Notes: generated by a model not told the origin, from the sequence alone. Positions 25,839 to 35,190 are shown, counted from the stretch's first letter. The stretch is 38,060 nt of DNA from a bacterium (GCA_021810505.1 JAJZIR010000020.1:1-38060); one strand, 5' to 3'. Numbers and translations are program-made.

Positions 25839-27147
25839 GATTCTCGCGACCGCCGTCTTCCTGGTCACGCTGTTCCTGGTGATCACCCAGCCCAAAGGCC
25901 TGCAGATCGGCTGGGGGGCGCTGCTGGGCGCTCTGGCCGCCCTCCTGCTGGGAGTCATCCAGTGGCAGGACCTGCCAGTCGTCTGGCACATCGTCTGGAA
26001 CGCTACCTTGACTTTCGTGGCCCTGATCATCATCTCCTTGCTGCTGGACGCAGCGGGTTTTTTCCACTGGGCGGCGCTGCAGGTAGCCCGCTTAGGGGGT
26101 GGCAACGGGCGCCGGCTTTTCCCCCTGGTGATCCTGCTGGGCGCTCTGGCCGCCGCTTTCTTCGCCAACGACGGCGCAGCGCTGATCTTGACCCCCATCG
26201 TCTTGGCCACGCTGCTGGCGCTGGGCTATGACGCAAAGGCCGCTCTGGCCTTCGTCATGGCCACGGGCTTCGTAGCCGACACCACGTCGCTGCCGCTGGT
26301 CACCTCCAATCTCGTCAACATCGTCAGTGCTGGCTACTTCTCCATCCCTTTCACCCGCTACGCCCAGGTGATGGTTCCGGTGGACCTAGCCGCCCTGCTC
26401 GCGACCCTGGCCGTGCTCTGGGCCTACTTCGGCCGCCAGGTGCCGGCCCGCTATACCTTGGCTAGCCTGCCCACACCGTCCACGGCCATCCGAGATCCTC
26501 TGCTCTTCCGGTGGGCCTTTCCGGTCCTGGCCGTCTTGCTGCTGAGTTATTTCCTCACCACACCCTACGGTGTCCCGGTATCGGCAGTCACCGGCAGCGC
26601 CGCGCTCCTGACGCTGGCCATCGCCGGGCGCTGGTGGCGAAGAGGTCAGGGAGCTCTGGTGAGCAGCCGGCAGGTATTGCGGCAAGCCCCTTGGCAGATC
26701 GTGCTGTTCAGCTTGGGTATGTACCTGGTCGTCTTCGGTCTGCGCAACGCCGGCCTGACCCGGTATCTGGCGGAAGCTCTGCAGTGGCTGGGTAACCATG
26801 GTCTGGTAGCAGCAGCAGTAGGTACAGGGTTTCTAAGCGCCCTGCTGTCGGCAGTCATGAACAATATGCCTACCGTACTGGTGGGAGCTCTGGGCATTCA
26901 CCAAGCTCAGGGGCTAGTGGAGTCCACGCGCCGGGCTATGATCTACGCCAACACCATCGGCTGCGATTTAGGGCCCAAGTTCACCCCCATCGGCAGCTTG
27001 GCGACTCTCCTCTGGCTACACGTCTTGGCGCAGAAAGGGCAGAAAATCTCTCCCTGGACGTATATGCGCGTAGGTCTGCTGATCACACCTCCGGTGCTCT
27101 TGTTCAGTTTATTGGCCTTGGGAGGGTGGCTGCGGATTCTGGGTTGA
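25837..27147 (+). CDS. arsB: Arsenite efflux permease ArsB
   Basis: The 436-residue ArsB/NhaD-superfamily membrane protein exports arsenite and antimonite. It has about 12 helices. Diagnostic segments are [70 protein letters not shown] and [54 protein letters not shown], each conserved in ArsB and not in the Acr3 type. No ArsA ATPase is adjacent, so it would run on the membrane potential. It follows arsR by 49 bp with no obvious Shine-Dalgarno. Confidence 0.94.
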   Translation: MILATAVFLVTLFLVITQPKGLQIGWGALLGALAALLLGVIQWQDLPVVWHIVWNATLTFVALIIISLLLDAAGFFHWAALQVARLGGGNGRRLFPLVILLGALAAAFFANDGAALILTPIVLATLLALGYDAKAALAFVMATGFVADTTSLPLVTSNLVNIVSAGYFSIPFTRYAQVMVPVDLAALLATLAVLWAYFGRQVPARYTLASLPTPSTAIRDPLLFRWAFPVLAVLLLSYFLTTPYGVPVSAVTGSAALLTLAIAGRWWRRGQGALVSSRQVLRQAPWQIVLFSLGMYLVVFGLRNAGLTRYLAEALQWLGNHGLVAAAVGTGFLSALLSAVMNNMPTVLVGALGIHQAQGLVESTRRAMIYANTIGCDLGPKFTPIGSLATLLWLHVLAQKGQKISPWTYMRVGLLITPPVLLFSLLALGGWLRILG

Positions 27148-27184
27148 GGTTCCAGGCAGGAAGGCAATCCATTCAGGGGGTGCT

Positions 27185-27649
27185 ATGCGAGTCCTGTTTC
27201 TGTGCACTGGCAATAGCTGCCGCAGCCAGATGGCCGAAGGGTGGTTGCGGGCACTGAGCGGCGAGGCGGTCGCGGTACGCTCGGCAGGTATCTATGCGCA
27301 CGGCAAGAAACCGCGCGCGATCGCGGTCATGGCCGAAATCGGAATCGACATCAGCGGTCAGGAATCCAAGGTCCTGAGGGAAGAGGACGTCGCCTGGGCC
27401 GACCTAGTGGTGACTGTCTGCGGGCACGCCGATGAACACTGTCCGAGGTTACCGCCGCAGGTGCAGAAACGGCACTGGCCCCTAGAAGACCCCGCTCGCG
27501 CAGGGGGAGAGGAAGCAGCGGTCCTGGCCAAGTTCCGCGCCACCCGAGATGAGATCGGCGAGCGCTGCCAGGCTCTCCTGAAAGAGCTGGGCTATCCGGT
27601 GCGCTGGCCGCAGCGTCCCGGCCACACGGTCCCCGGCGCCGGAGAGTAA
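27185..27649 (+). CDS. arsC: Arsenate reductase ArsC, thioredoxin-coupled (LMW-PTPase fold)
   Basis: The 154-residue enzyme reduces arsenate to arsenite for export by ArsB. LFLCTGNSCRSQMAEGW holds the P-loop C-x5-R with nucleophile Cys7 and Arg13. The redox pair is Cys79 and Cys86 in VVTVCGHADEHCPRLP, with the same seven-residue spacing as Cys82/Cys89 of the S. aureus pI258 enzyme, so this is the thioredoxin-linked family. The start has GGGGGTG shortly upstream. The C-terminal 15 residues (VRWPQRPGHTVPGAGE) are a nonconserved extension. Confidence 0.93.
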   Translation: MRVLFLCTGNSCRSQMAEGWLRALSGEAVAVRSAGIYAHGKKPRAIAVMAEIGIDISGQESKVLREEDVAWADLVVTVCGHADEHCPRLPPQVQKRHWPLEDPARAGGEEAAVLAKFRATRDEIGERCQALLKELGYPVRWPQRPGHTVPGAGE

Positions 27650-27818
27650 GGCGGCTGGGCAGCGGACCCGGCCACGGTCAAGACCCCCGCTCCCTGGGCT
27701 GGGAAAGGCACACCTCGCTAGGCGCTCAGCCGACCGTCCGCAGCCCAATACGGTCCCGCCGCGTAATCTGGTTCTGCCCATGGGGGCAGAGGGTGTGGAC
27801 CCCGCTCCAGACCGGGGA

Positions 27819-28742
27819 TCAGCGCCCTGGGTCGTAGGGTTGGCCGTCGGCGGCCGGCGGCGAAGTCCGGCCCACCAGACCGGCCAGAGCCAAGACGGTG
27901 ACCAAGTAGGGCAGCATCAGCAGCAGGTTCTTGGCGATGTTGGAGACCGACTGCAGCTGAAAAGCCAGCGCAGTAGCGAAGCCGAAGAGCAGCGAGGCCA
28001 GGAAAGCGCCCAGGGGCGCCCAAGCCCCGAAGATCACTGCCGCCAGGGCGATGAAGCCGCGGCCGGCCACCATGTGCGGGCTGAAGCTGTTCAGCGAGCC
28101 GATCGACAGGCTGGCCCCGCCCAAGGCGGCTACCGCGCCAGCCGACACCACCGCCCAAAACTTGACTCGGAGCACCGGGACACCGGCCGCGTCGGCTGCT
28201 TTAGGGTTCTCCCCCACCGCCCTCCAGCGCAGGCCGGTGGCGGTCCGCCGGAAGATCCAGGCCAGAGCGATCAGCAGGGCGAAGAACAGGTAGACCAGGG
28301 CCTCGTGGTGGCCGACGATCTTGCCCAGGAAGGGGATCTGGTCGATTCCCGGGAGCACCCAACGCGGCAGGGAGGGGGTGTTGCTGGGCGTACCCAGCGG
28401 GCCGTACAGGGCGTTGAAGAGAAACCCGGTAGCGCCGGTGGCCAGGATGTTGATGGCCAAGCCGGTCACGATGTGATCGGCCCGCAGGTAGACGGTAGCC
28501 CAGGCGAACAGCATGGAGAGCAGCGCCCCGCAGAGCAGGGCGGCCAGCACACCCAGCCAGGCGTTACCCGACCAGGCCGAGACGGCCACGGCGGCGAAGG
28601 CGCCGGTGGCCATCATCCCCTCCAGGGCGACGTTCACCACCCCAGCGCGCTCCGACATCACCCCGCCCAAGGCGGCGTAAGCGATAGGAATCGCCAGGGC
28701 CAAGGTGGAGGCCCACAGCTCCGAGTTGGCCAAGACGTTCAC
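27819..28742 (-). CDS. BMP-family ABC importer permease, NupC/YufQ-like
   Basis: The 307-residue membrane subunit of a nucleoside-type importer belongs to the BPD_transp_2 family. Segment LAIPIAYAALGGVMSERAGVVNVALEGMMATGAFAAVAVSAW is diagnostic of the second permease in BMP systems (YufQ, NupC). AGRGFIALAAVIFGAWAPLGAFLASLLFGFATAL is the cytoplasmic coupling region contacting the ATPase. Its ATG overlaps the stop of the upstream permease by 4 bp. It is the last of three coupled genes; the lipoprotein that binds the substrate is not in the window. Confidence 0.9.
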   Translation of the reverse strand: MNVLANSELWASTLALAIPIAYAALGGVMSERAGVVNVALEGMMATGAFAAVAVSAWSGNAWLGVLAALLCGALLSMLFAWATVYLRADHIVTGLAINILATGATGFLFNALYGPLGTPSNTPSLPRWVLPGIDQIPFLGKIVGHHEALVYLFFALLIALAWIFRRTATGLRWRAVGENPKAADAAGVPVLRVKFWAVVSAGAVAALGGASLSIGSLNSFSPHMVAGRGFIALAAVIFGAWAPLGAFLASLLFGFATALAFQLQSVSNIAKNLLLMLPYLVTVLALAGLVGRTSPPAADGQPYDPGR

Positions 28743-29767
28743 GAGTTACCCCCCGACCTCAGGCGCAGGTAGCGCATCAGGCCCTCAGCGGCCACGAAAA
28801 AGATGATCACGCCCTGGATCACGTCCACTAGGTGAAAGGGTACTCCCGCGTTGATCTGCATGGCGTTGGCCCCGCTGGAGAGCACTCCGAAGAGCAGGGC
28901 AGCTAGCAAGACGCCGAAGGGGTTGTTCCTGGCCAGCAGGGCCACCACGATCCCGGTGTAGCCGTAGCTGGTCCCGAAGCTGTCGAAGAGCCGGTGGTCG
29001 ACGCCCATCATCTGGACGGCTCCAGCCAGACCGGCCAAGGCCCCGGAGAGGCCCAGGGCCGCCAGGATGGCGACCACCGGCCGGACCCCGGCGTAGCGGG
29101 CGGCCCTGGGGTTGTACCCGGAGATCCGCAAGCTGAAGCCGAGCCGGGTCCGAGAGAGCAAAAACCAGGTCAGGGCGGCCAGCAGCGGAGCCAGGAAGAT
29201 CCCGACGCTGAGCTGGGTGCCCGAGACCAAGTTGGGCAGGATCGCGCTGGGCAGCAGGTGGGGAGACTGCGGGGTGTAGCCGGGCGCCTGCATCGGGCCA
29301 CCCTCGATCAGGTAGTGGCCCAGATAGGTAGCCACGTAGGTCATCATCAGGGTGGTGATCACCTCGTTGGCGCCCCTGAACGCCTTGGCCAGCCCGGGAA
29401 TCAGCGCCGCCCACAGGGCGCCAGCCAGGGCGCCAGCCAGCAGGCAGACCAGCAGGTGCAGCGGGGTGGGAAGCTTCAGGCTGTAGCCCAACCAGACCGC
29501 CACGATGGCGCCCAGCCAGTACTGGCCGGAGGCACCGATGTTGAACAGGCCGCTCTGGAAAGAGAGCGCCACCGCCAGGCCGGTGATCATCAGGGGCAGG
29601 GCGTCGGTCAAGGTAGTGGAGATGGCGTAACCGCTGCCCAACGAACCGGAGATCAGGGCCCCGTAGGCGCTGAAAGGGTCGTGGCCGAAGGCCCAGGTGA
29701 GCAGCCCCCCCACCGCGAAGGCGATGAGGATGGCCAGCAGGGGCCACAGCAAACGGACCCCCCTCAC
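28739..29767 (-). CDS. BMP-family ABC importer permease, NupB/YufP-like
   Basis: The 342-residue membrane subunit has the BPD_transp_2 layout with about ten helices. ALISGSLGSGYAISTTLTDALPLMITGLAVALSFQSGLFNIGASGQYWLGAIVAVW is the characteristic N-terminal third, and GYNPRAARYAGVRPVVAILAALGLSGALAGLAGAVQMMG contains the coupling helix. It pairs with the second permease to form the channel. It overlaps both its neighbours by about 4 bp and is cotranscribed with them. Confidence 0.9.
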   Translation of the reverse strand: MRGVRLLWPLLAILIAFAVGGLLTWAFGHDPFSAYGALISGSLGSGYAISTTLTDALPLMITGLAVALSFQSGLFNIGASGQYWLGAIVAVWLGYSLKLPTPLHLLVCLLAGALAGALWAALIPGLAKAFRGANEVITTLMMTYVATYLGHYLIEGGPMQAPGYTPQSPHLLPSAILPNLVSGTQLSVGIFLAPLLAALTWFLLSRTRLGFSLRISGYNPRAARYAGVRPVVAILAALGLSGALAGLAGAVQMMGVDHRLFDSFGTSYGYTGIVVALLARNNPFGVLLAALLFGVLSSGANAMQINAGVPFHLVDVIQGVIIFFVAAEGLMRYLRLRSGGNS

Positions 29768-31248
29768 GCTTCTTGCCCCAACATCATCAGGCCGATCCCC
29801 TCTCGCGTCGCGCTCTCGCTGGGCACGGTTCCCATCAGCCTTCCCCGGTAAAGCACGGCGATCCGGTCGGCCAGAGCGAAGATCTCGTCGAGATCGAGCG
29901 AGACCAGAAGCACCGCCTTCCCGGCCGCCCGGAGGTCCAGCAACTTGCTGTAGACGAACTGGCTGGCCCCGATATCCAGCCCCCGGGTCGGCTGGCTGAC
30001 CACCAAGACCTTGGGCGAGGCAGCCAGCTCCCTGGCCAACACTACCTTCTGCTGGTTGCCCCCAGAGAGCGCTGCGGCGGGCGCGCGCCGGTCGGGGGGG
30101 CGGACGTCGAACTCGCGCACCAACGTCTCGGCATGGGTAGCCCAGTAGGGCAGATCCAAGACACCCGAGTGGGAGTACGGCGGCCGGTGGTAGGCCCGCA
30201 GAGCCAAGTTGTCGCGGACCGGGAGCGGGAGGACCAGGCCGTCCTCCTGGCGGTCGCTCGGGACCAGCCCCAGCCCCGCCTCCGCCCGGGCGCGCACGCC
30301 CAAGCGCCCGAGCGGCCGGCCATCCAGCAAGACCTCGCCCTGGCTGCGCGACCAGCCAGCCAGGGCGGCGATCAAGGCTTCCTGGCCGTTGCCCTCCACG
30401 CCGGCCACCGCCAGGATCTCCCCGGCGCGCACCTGAAATCCCAGCGGTCCCAGGCCCTGGGCCTGCAGATCCCGCACCTCCAGCAGCGCCGGACCGGGCC
30501 GCGAGGGCGGCCGGACCGGTGGGGCGAGGGAGCGCCCGACCATCAGCCTGGCCAGCTCCGCGGGCGAGGTCTGGTCGGTCGTTAGGGTCCCCACCACCTG
30601 GCCGCGGCGCAGCACCGTCACCCGCCCGGAGAGGGCTTGTACCTCGTCGAGCTTGTGGCTGATGAAGATCACCGAGATCCCGCGCTCCTGAAAGGCGCGG
30701 ACCGCCCTGAAAAGCTGTTGGCTCTCCTGGGGAGTGAGCAGCGCGGTCGGCTCATCCAGGATCAGCAGCCTAGCCCGCCGGTAGAAAGCCTTGAGGATCT
30801 CCACCCGCTGGCGGAGGCCGACGCTGAGATCGGCGACTTTGGCCCTGGGGTTGACTTCCAGGTGGTACTCGGCTGCTAACTCGGCCAACTTCTTCTCGAC
30901 GCTGCCCAGATCGATCCCAAAACCCCGCCTGGGCTCATCACCTAGGGCGACGTTCTCCGCCACGGTCAGGGCCGGAATCAGCATGAAGTGCTGGTGGACC
31001 ATCCCGACCCCAGCCAGCACCGCGTCCTTGGGGGAGGCCGGCTGATAGGAGACCCCCTCCAAGGAGACGCTCCCGGAGTCGGGGCGGAGCAGGCCGTAGA
31101 GCAGGTTCATGAAGGTGCTCTTGCCGGCGCCGTTCTCCCCCAGAAGGGCGTGGACCTCACCGGGCAGCAGGTCGAAATCGACGTGATCGAGCGCGGTGAG
31201 GGTTCCGAAGCGTTTGGTCAGCTGGCGCACCTCCAGCAGGGCACTCAT
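29764..31248 (-). CDS. BMP-family ABC importer ATPase, NupA/YufO-like (double ABC)
   Basis: The 494-residue protein carries two ABC domains in one chain. The first has Walker A GENGAGKSTFMNLLYG, signature LSVGLRQRVEILKAF and Walker B LLILDEPTALL. The second has a degenerate Walker A (GVEGNGQEALIAALAG), signature LSGGNQQKVVLAREL and Walker B VLVVSQPTRGLD; such asymmetry is normal for sugar- and nucleoside-type double ATPases. It powers import with the two coupled permeases. Upstream, CTGAGG-GACTCAG precedes ATG 31248. The substrate class (nucleosides or related compounds) is inferred from family. Confidence 0.92.
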   Translation of the reverse strand: MSALLEVRQLTKRFGTLTALDHVDFDLLPGEVHALLGENGAGKSTFMNLLYGLLRPDSGSVSLEGVSYQPASPKDAVLAGVGMVHQHFMLIPALTVAENVALGDEPRRGFGIDLGSVEKKLAELAAEYHLEVNPRAKVADLSVGLRQRVEILKAFYRRARLLILDEPTALLTPQESQQLFRAVRAFQERGISVIFISHKLDEVQALSGRVTVLRRGQVVGTLTTDQTSPAELARLMVGRSLAPPVRPPSRPGPALLEVRDLQAQGLGPLGFQVRAGEILAVAGVEGNGQEALIAALAGWSRSQGEVLLDGRPLGRLGVRARAEAGLGLVPSDRQEDGLVLPLPVRDNLALRAYHRPPYSHSGVLDLPYWATHAETLVREFDVRPPDRRAPAAALSGGNQQKVVLARELAASPKVLVVSQPTRGLDIGASQFVYSKLLDLRAAGKAVLLVSLDLDEIFALADRIAVLYRGRLMGTVPSESATREGIGLMMLGQEA

Positions 31249-31461
31249 CTGAGTCCCTCAGGTAAGCGCCGATCAAGCCAGCCGAGCGGGTCTTGACGAG
31301 GGCAGGAAGGCATGCGCTTAAGGATTCTAGCAGTTGGCGGCCCGGCTCCTTGCGGCCCGCTACCGCGCAGCGTGGCACCCCGGCGGAGCGCTCCGGGAGC
31401 TCTGTAAGGCCGCCCGGGCTGCCTCCTTACCCAACGGGAGGCCGGCCCGAAGCGTCCGCGC

Positions 31462-31467
31462 TATAGT
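31462..31467 (+). promoter_or_regulatory. TATAGT -10 box of rapZ
   Basis: TATAGT is followed by 6 nt (GGTCTC) and GTG 31474, with no Shine-Dalgarno. It is one of the clearest examples of the leaderless layout in the window. Confidence 0.6.
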
Positions 31468-31473
31468 GGTCTC

Positions 31474-32313
31474 GTGCGCTGCGTCGTGATCTCCGGCCTT
31501 TCAGGGGCGGGCAAGCGTACTGCGCTGCAGAGCTTGGAGGAAGCGGGCTACTTCGTCACCGACAACCTGCCCCCGCCGCTCTGGGGCCCGCTCTACCGCA
31601 TCCTCGAGGAAGAAGGGGGGCTCCGCTTGGCGGTCAGTATCGATGGCCGCACCCAGCGCTTTCTCAAGGACCTCCCGGCTGGCTTGGCCCAGCTCCGGGA
31701 GCGCGGCCGCACCGAGCTCCTTTACCTGGAAGCCGGCGACGAGGTATTGCTGCGCCGCTATAACCTGACCCGGCGGAGCCACCCGCTGGGCGACTCCTCC
31801 CTGCTGGTCGACTTCGAGCAGGAACGGCACATGCTGGCACCCCTCCGGGAGCTGGCAGATACCGTCTTGGACACTACCGAGCTCTCCGCTCAGCAGCTGG
31901 GCCAGCGGGTCCTGGAGCTCTACGGGCAGGACGCCGAATTCACCCTCAGCATGATCTCCTTCGGCTTCAAATTCGGCCCACCGCGCGACGCTGACCTGGT
32001 TTTGGACGTACGCTCCCTGCCCAACCCCTACTACCTGCCCCAGCTCAAGGAGCGCAGCGGCCTGGAGGCCGAGGTAGCCGCCTACGTCTTCGGAAGGGGC
32101 GCACAGGACCTCTACCTGCCGCTCAGGGACTTCGTGCGCCGCAGCTGCCAGGCCGCCCGAGCCGAGGGGCGGCGCAGCTACACCGTGGCGGTCGGCTGCA
32201 CCGGGGGCCGCCACCGCAGCGTGGCGGTCTGCGAGCGGCTGAGGAGCGAGGTCTCGGACTTGGGATACGTCAGCGTCCATCACCGGGACCTGGACCGAGA
32301 AGGTGCACCTTGA
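31474..32313 (+). CDS. rapZ: RapZ/YvcJ-family nucleotide-binding protein with altered P-loop
   Basis: The 279-residue protein has an N-terminal P-loop domain and a C-terminal RapZ domain. In E. coli RapZ directs RNase E to the GlmZ small RNA to control amino-sugar synthesis; in Gram-positives YvcJ hydrolyses GTP. The P-loop is GLSGAGKRT (residues 8-16): the residue after Lys14 is Arg15, where Ser or Thr normally binds Mg. Elsewhere the family motifs are intact: FVTDNLPP, EVLLRRYNLTRRSHPL, FGFKFGPPRDADLVLDVRSLPNPYY and VAVGCTGGRHRSVAVCERL. It is coupled to yvcK by a 4-bp overlap. Nucleotide hydrolysis is therefore doubtful though the fold is intact. Confidence 0.93.
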   Translation: MRCVVISGLSGAGKRTALQSLEEAGYFVTDNLPPPLWGPLYRILEEEGGLRLAVSIDGRTQRFLKDLPAGLAQLRERGRTELLYLEAGDEVLLRRYNLTRRSHPLGDSSLLVDFEQERHMLAPLRELADTVLDTTELSAQQLGQRVLELYGQDAEFTLSMISFGFKFGPPRDADLVLDVRSLPNPYYLPQLKERSGLEAEVAAYVFGRGAQDLYLPLRDFVRRSCQAARAEGRRSYTVAVGCTGGRHRSVAVCERLRSEVSDLGYVSVHHRDLDREGAP

Positions 32314-33695
32314 ACTTCAACTGGCACCAAGGCGTGCAGCGCGTCTCAGAGCGCTCCGCCAGGGCTGGGCGGGCGGCCAAGTGGCTGTCTCCGGGCATGG
32401 GGGTGAAGCGCTACCTCACGGCGCTGGTGCTCTCCCTATTTATCCTGATCAACGGTTTCGTGTACTACACCTGGACCGGACCGCTCAACACCTGGACGCT
32501 GCACTGGATCATCTGGCTGAACCGCCTGACCCGCCTGGGGAGGCTGCCAGCCGGATCCCTGGGCGGAGCCATCGCGCTGCTGGCGCTAGCCAGCTCGCTG
32601 TGGAGCATCTGGATGCTCAGCCGCAGCCTGCTCAAATCGACCGGAGTGGCCCCCAACCAGGCAGCTGACCGTATCTACAGCAACCGCGCTCTAGCCAGGG
32701 GGCCGCGCTGGGTGGCTCTGGGGGGCGGCACTGGCCTCTCCAACCTGCTCAGCGGCCTGAAGGAGTACTCCAGCAACATCACCGCGGTGGTGGCGGTCAC
32801 CGACGACGGGGGCTCCAGCGGCCGGCTGCGCAGGGACTTGGACATGATCGCTCCGGGAGACCTGACCGACTGCTACGCCGCCCTCTCGGACACACCGGCT
32901 CTGGCCGAGCTGCTGCTGCACCGCTTCAGCCGCGGCGAGGGCCTAGCCGGCCACACCTTCGGAAACCTGATGCTGGCCACCCTGTCCGAGCAGCGCGGAG
33001 ACCTGAGGGAGGCGGTAGAAGACGTCAACGAGATCCTCAACGTGCGCGGCCAGGTCCTTCCAGCGACCACCCAGAGCGCGGTGCTGGTAGCCGAGCTAGA
33101 GGACGGCAGCGAGGTGCGCGGCGAGAGCCAGCTGCACCTGCAGCGCGGCGACCGCAGGGTCCGGAGGATCCGGCTGGATCCGGCCGACGTCCCGGCTCCC
33201 CCGGCGGTGACCGAAGCCATCGCCAGAGCCGACGCCATCCTCATCGGGCCGGGTAGCCTGCTCACCTCGCTGATCCCGGCCATCCTGGTCCCAGGCATCC
33301 GGGAGGCCATCCAGCAGACGGCAGCCCCCCTGATCTACGTCGCCAACATCATGAGCGAGGCCGGCGAGACCGACGGGCTGGGTCTGGAAGAGCACCACCA
33401 GCTGCTGGCCGCCCACCTGGGGCGCAGCGCCGACGTGATCCTGGTCAACAAGGCGCCGCTGCGCGAGGAGGTCTTGGCTCGCTACCGCGAGGAAGGTGCC
33501 AGCCCGCTCCAAGTTCCCAAGCAACCCGGTCCCCCCTACCGGCTGGCCGACCTGGTGACGGGCCGGTCCGGCCAACACGACCCTGCCCTGCTGGCCAAGG
33601 AACTCTGGCTGCTCCTGAAGCGCAGGGAGCCGGGGCGGGTCGCCAACCCGGAGGGCGCTTTCGCCCCCAGCGCCAGCGCGCAGGTGCGCCGCTGA
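32310..33695 (+). CDS. yvcK: YvcK/CofD-like protein with two N-terminal membrane segments
   Basis: The 461-residue protein has two predicted membrane helices (about 35-55 and 82-104) before the cytoplasmic CofD-like domain. The domain begins RWVALGGGTGLSNLLSGLKEYSSNITAVVAVTDDGGSSGRLRRDL, with the GGGTG nucleotide-sugar loop near 138-142 and the DDGGSSGRLR motif. GHTFGNLMLATLSE and DAILIGPGSLLTSLIPAILVPGI complete the YvcK signature. Family members bind UDP-GlcNAc and help direct carbon to cell-wall synthesis. It starts with TTG inside the rapZ stop (TTGA). No whiA follows, unlike in Gram-positives. Confidence 0.92.
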   Translation: MNFNWHQGVQRVSERSARAGRAAKWLSPGMGVKRYLTALVLSLFILINGFVYYTWTGPLNTWTLHWIIWLNRLTRLGRLPAGSLGGAIALLALASSLWSIWMLSRSLLKSTGVAPNQAADRIYSNRALARGPRWVALGGGTGLSNLLSGLKEYSSNITAVVAVTDDGGSSGRLRRDLDMIAPGDLTDCYAALSDTPALAELLLHRFSRGEGLAGHTFGNLMLATLSEQRGDLREAVEDVNEILNVRGQVLPATTQSAVLVAELEDGSEVRGESQLHLQRGDRRVRRIRLDPADVPAPPAVTEAIARADAILIGPGSLLTSLIPAILVPGIREAIQQTAAPLIYVANIMSEAGETDGLGLEEHHQLLAAHLGRSADVILVNKAPLREEVLARYREEGASPLQVPKQPGPPYRLADLVTGRSGQHDPALLAKELWLLLKRREPGRVANPEGAFAPSASAQVRR

Positions 33696-33717
33696 GCGGG
33701 GCGGGACGCCGCCCTGG

Positions 33718-33739
33718 CCTGGCTCAGCGCTGAGCCAGG
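33718..33739. terminator. Perfect 22-bp palindrome between convergent genes
   Basis: CCTGGCTCAGC and GCTGAGCCAGG are perfect complements with no spacer, placed between the ends of yvcK (33695) and the DUF4127 gene (33769). As RNA it folds identically on both strands, which fits a bidirectional terminator, although there is no T run. Confidence 0.6.
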
Positions 33740-33768
33740 AGGTCGGCTCGGCCTACCCAGCAGAGAGC

Positions 33769-35190
33769 TCAAGGCCCAGGACGACGTCTCCAAAGGAGGC
33801 CCGACCAGGGGATCTCCACCCGTTTCAGCGCGAAGCCCCACTCGAAGGCCCGCCCCCAAGGCAGGATGGCGTCTACCACCCACTCAGTGAACGCCGGCCA
33901 GCGCAGCAGTTGGGGATCGACCTGCCGGGCCAGGTGGGCGATCAGGTGGTTCCCTGCAGCGGAGGCGAGAAAGGCCGCGCTGCGCCGCTGCAGTCTCGGC
34001 CGCAGCTGGTCTCCGAAGACCACGTCGTTGGCGTAAGCATAGGCCAGGAGGTAGCGCTCGGCGGCGCGCCGAGGGGCTCGGAGGCCCTGTCCCAGCTCGG
34101 CCCAGGCCAGGGCCGTTCCCAGATTATTCCCAGGCGTCCCCCAGGCCGCCAGGCCCAGCAAGTGCAGGACCGCCCCGCTGGCGTGCAGGGCCTGCCAGAA
34201 CGGCGGGTCACCGCGGTTCACCAGATAGACGTCAGCCACCGCGACCGGTCCGTAAGCCTCCAGCTGCGCTAGCTGCCAGGCGGCCCGCCAAGGATTCCCG
34301 CCGTCGAAGACGTAGAGGGTCGCCGCCGGGGTCACCGAGGGGAAGTGGGGATGGCCGGGCAGCGCCAAGCGGGTGGCAGGACGCACCGGGTAGACCCCGG
34401 CGGCCACGGCATGCCACCAAGCGCTGCGGTCCAGCGGGATCCCGTCGTAAGGGAGGATAGCGGTAGCCCGGAGCGCCGAGCTGTAGACGATGGAGACAGG
34501 AAGAGGGGGATATCCGGATGACCTGGCCAGCAGGTCGCTGATCACCTCGTCAGCCCCCGGGTAGATCAGGGTTCTCAGGTGCAGGTGGCGGGCCAGAACT
34601 CGCAGGGACCGACCCTCCGCCGGGGCCGGGGACCCGGGCAGGGCGTCATCCCAGGTGACGTAGAGCCTGGAGAAGACGCCCTGGGCCTGCCAGCGCAGCA
34701 TCTCGCGGATCACCGCCAGATTTCTACGCGGGTCAGCAGCGAGGGCTCTAGGGATGGTGATGAAGGCGTCGATGGGCCGGCCGGTCAGCCGCTTCCAGCG
34801 GCGCAATACCTGCAAGCGGGCCAGGACTTGGTGGACGGTCAGCGCGCTGTCCCTGGACTGCACCAGACCGCCGTAAGCCAGGGCGTCCAAGGCGATGATC
34901 AACGCCGAGGGTTGGCGGTGCGCCATCAGCCAGCGGTCCAACAGGGGCAGCTGGGCCGGCTCCGAACCGCGACCCAGCCAGGCGGTGGGCGGTTCCCGCA
35001 CCCGGAGGCCGCCCACGCGGGCCAGCAGCTCGGGCAGCTGGCCCGTCACCGGCCTGGAGTCGATCGGGATCAGCAGCAGGTAAGGGCGGTGGTCGGCCGG
35101 AGAGCTGGTCCTGATCGGGGCGGCGAGGGCTGGAAGCCCCAGGATCAGCGCCAGCCAGGTCAGGAGCCGCGCGGCGCAGGAACCGCTCAC
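33769..35190 (-). CDS. Exported DUF4127 protein of unknown function
   Basis: From GTG 35190 the protein has 473 residues and begins VSGSCAARLLTWLALILGLPALAAP, a signal peptide with an A-x-A-like cleavage site. The body matches DUF4127: PYLLLIPIDSRPVTGQLPELLARVGG, LIIALDALAYGGLVQSRD, LYVTWDDALPGSPAPAEGRSLRVLARHLHLRTLIYPGADEV and HFPSVTPAATLYVFDG with AWGTPGNNLGTALAW near the C-terminus. The family's biochemical role is not known to me. An upstream GTG at 35256 adds 22 residues and is possible, but the signal peptide begins more naturally at 35190. It converges with yvcK. Confidence 0.82.
   Translation of the reverse strand: MSGSCAARLLTWLALILGLPALAAPIRTSSPADHRPYLLLIPIDSRPVTGQLPELLARVGGLRVREPPTAWLGRGSEPAQLPLLDRWLMAHRQPSALIIALDALAYGGLVQSRDSALTVHQVLARLQVLRRWKRLTGRPIDAFITIPRALAADPRRNLAVIREMLRWQAQGVFSRLYVTWDDALPGSPAPAEGRSLRVLARHLHLRTLIYPGADEVISDLLARSSGYPPLPVSIVYSSALRATAILPYDGIPLDRSAWWHAVAAGVYPVRPATRLALPGHPHFPSVTPAATLYVFDGGNPWRAAWQLAQLEAYGPVAVADVYLVNRGDPPFWQALHASGAVLHLLGLAAWGTPGNNLGTALAWAELGQGLRAPRRAAERYLLAYAYANDVVFGDQLRPRLQRRSAAFLASAAGNHLIAHLARQVDPQLLRWPAFTEWVVDAILPWGRAFEWGFALKRVEIPWSGLLWRRRPGP

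Noticed and set aside
27780-29851. Plus-strand frames over the ABC permease genes
   Set aside because: Both are Gln/Gly-rich shadows of the permeases, which have clear membrane segments and family motifs.
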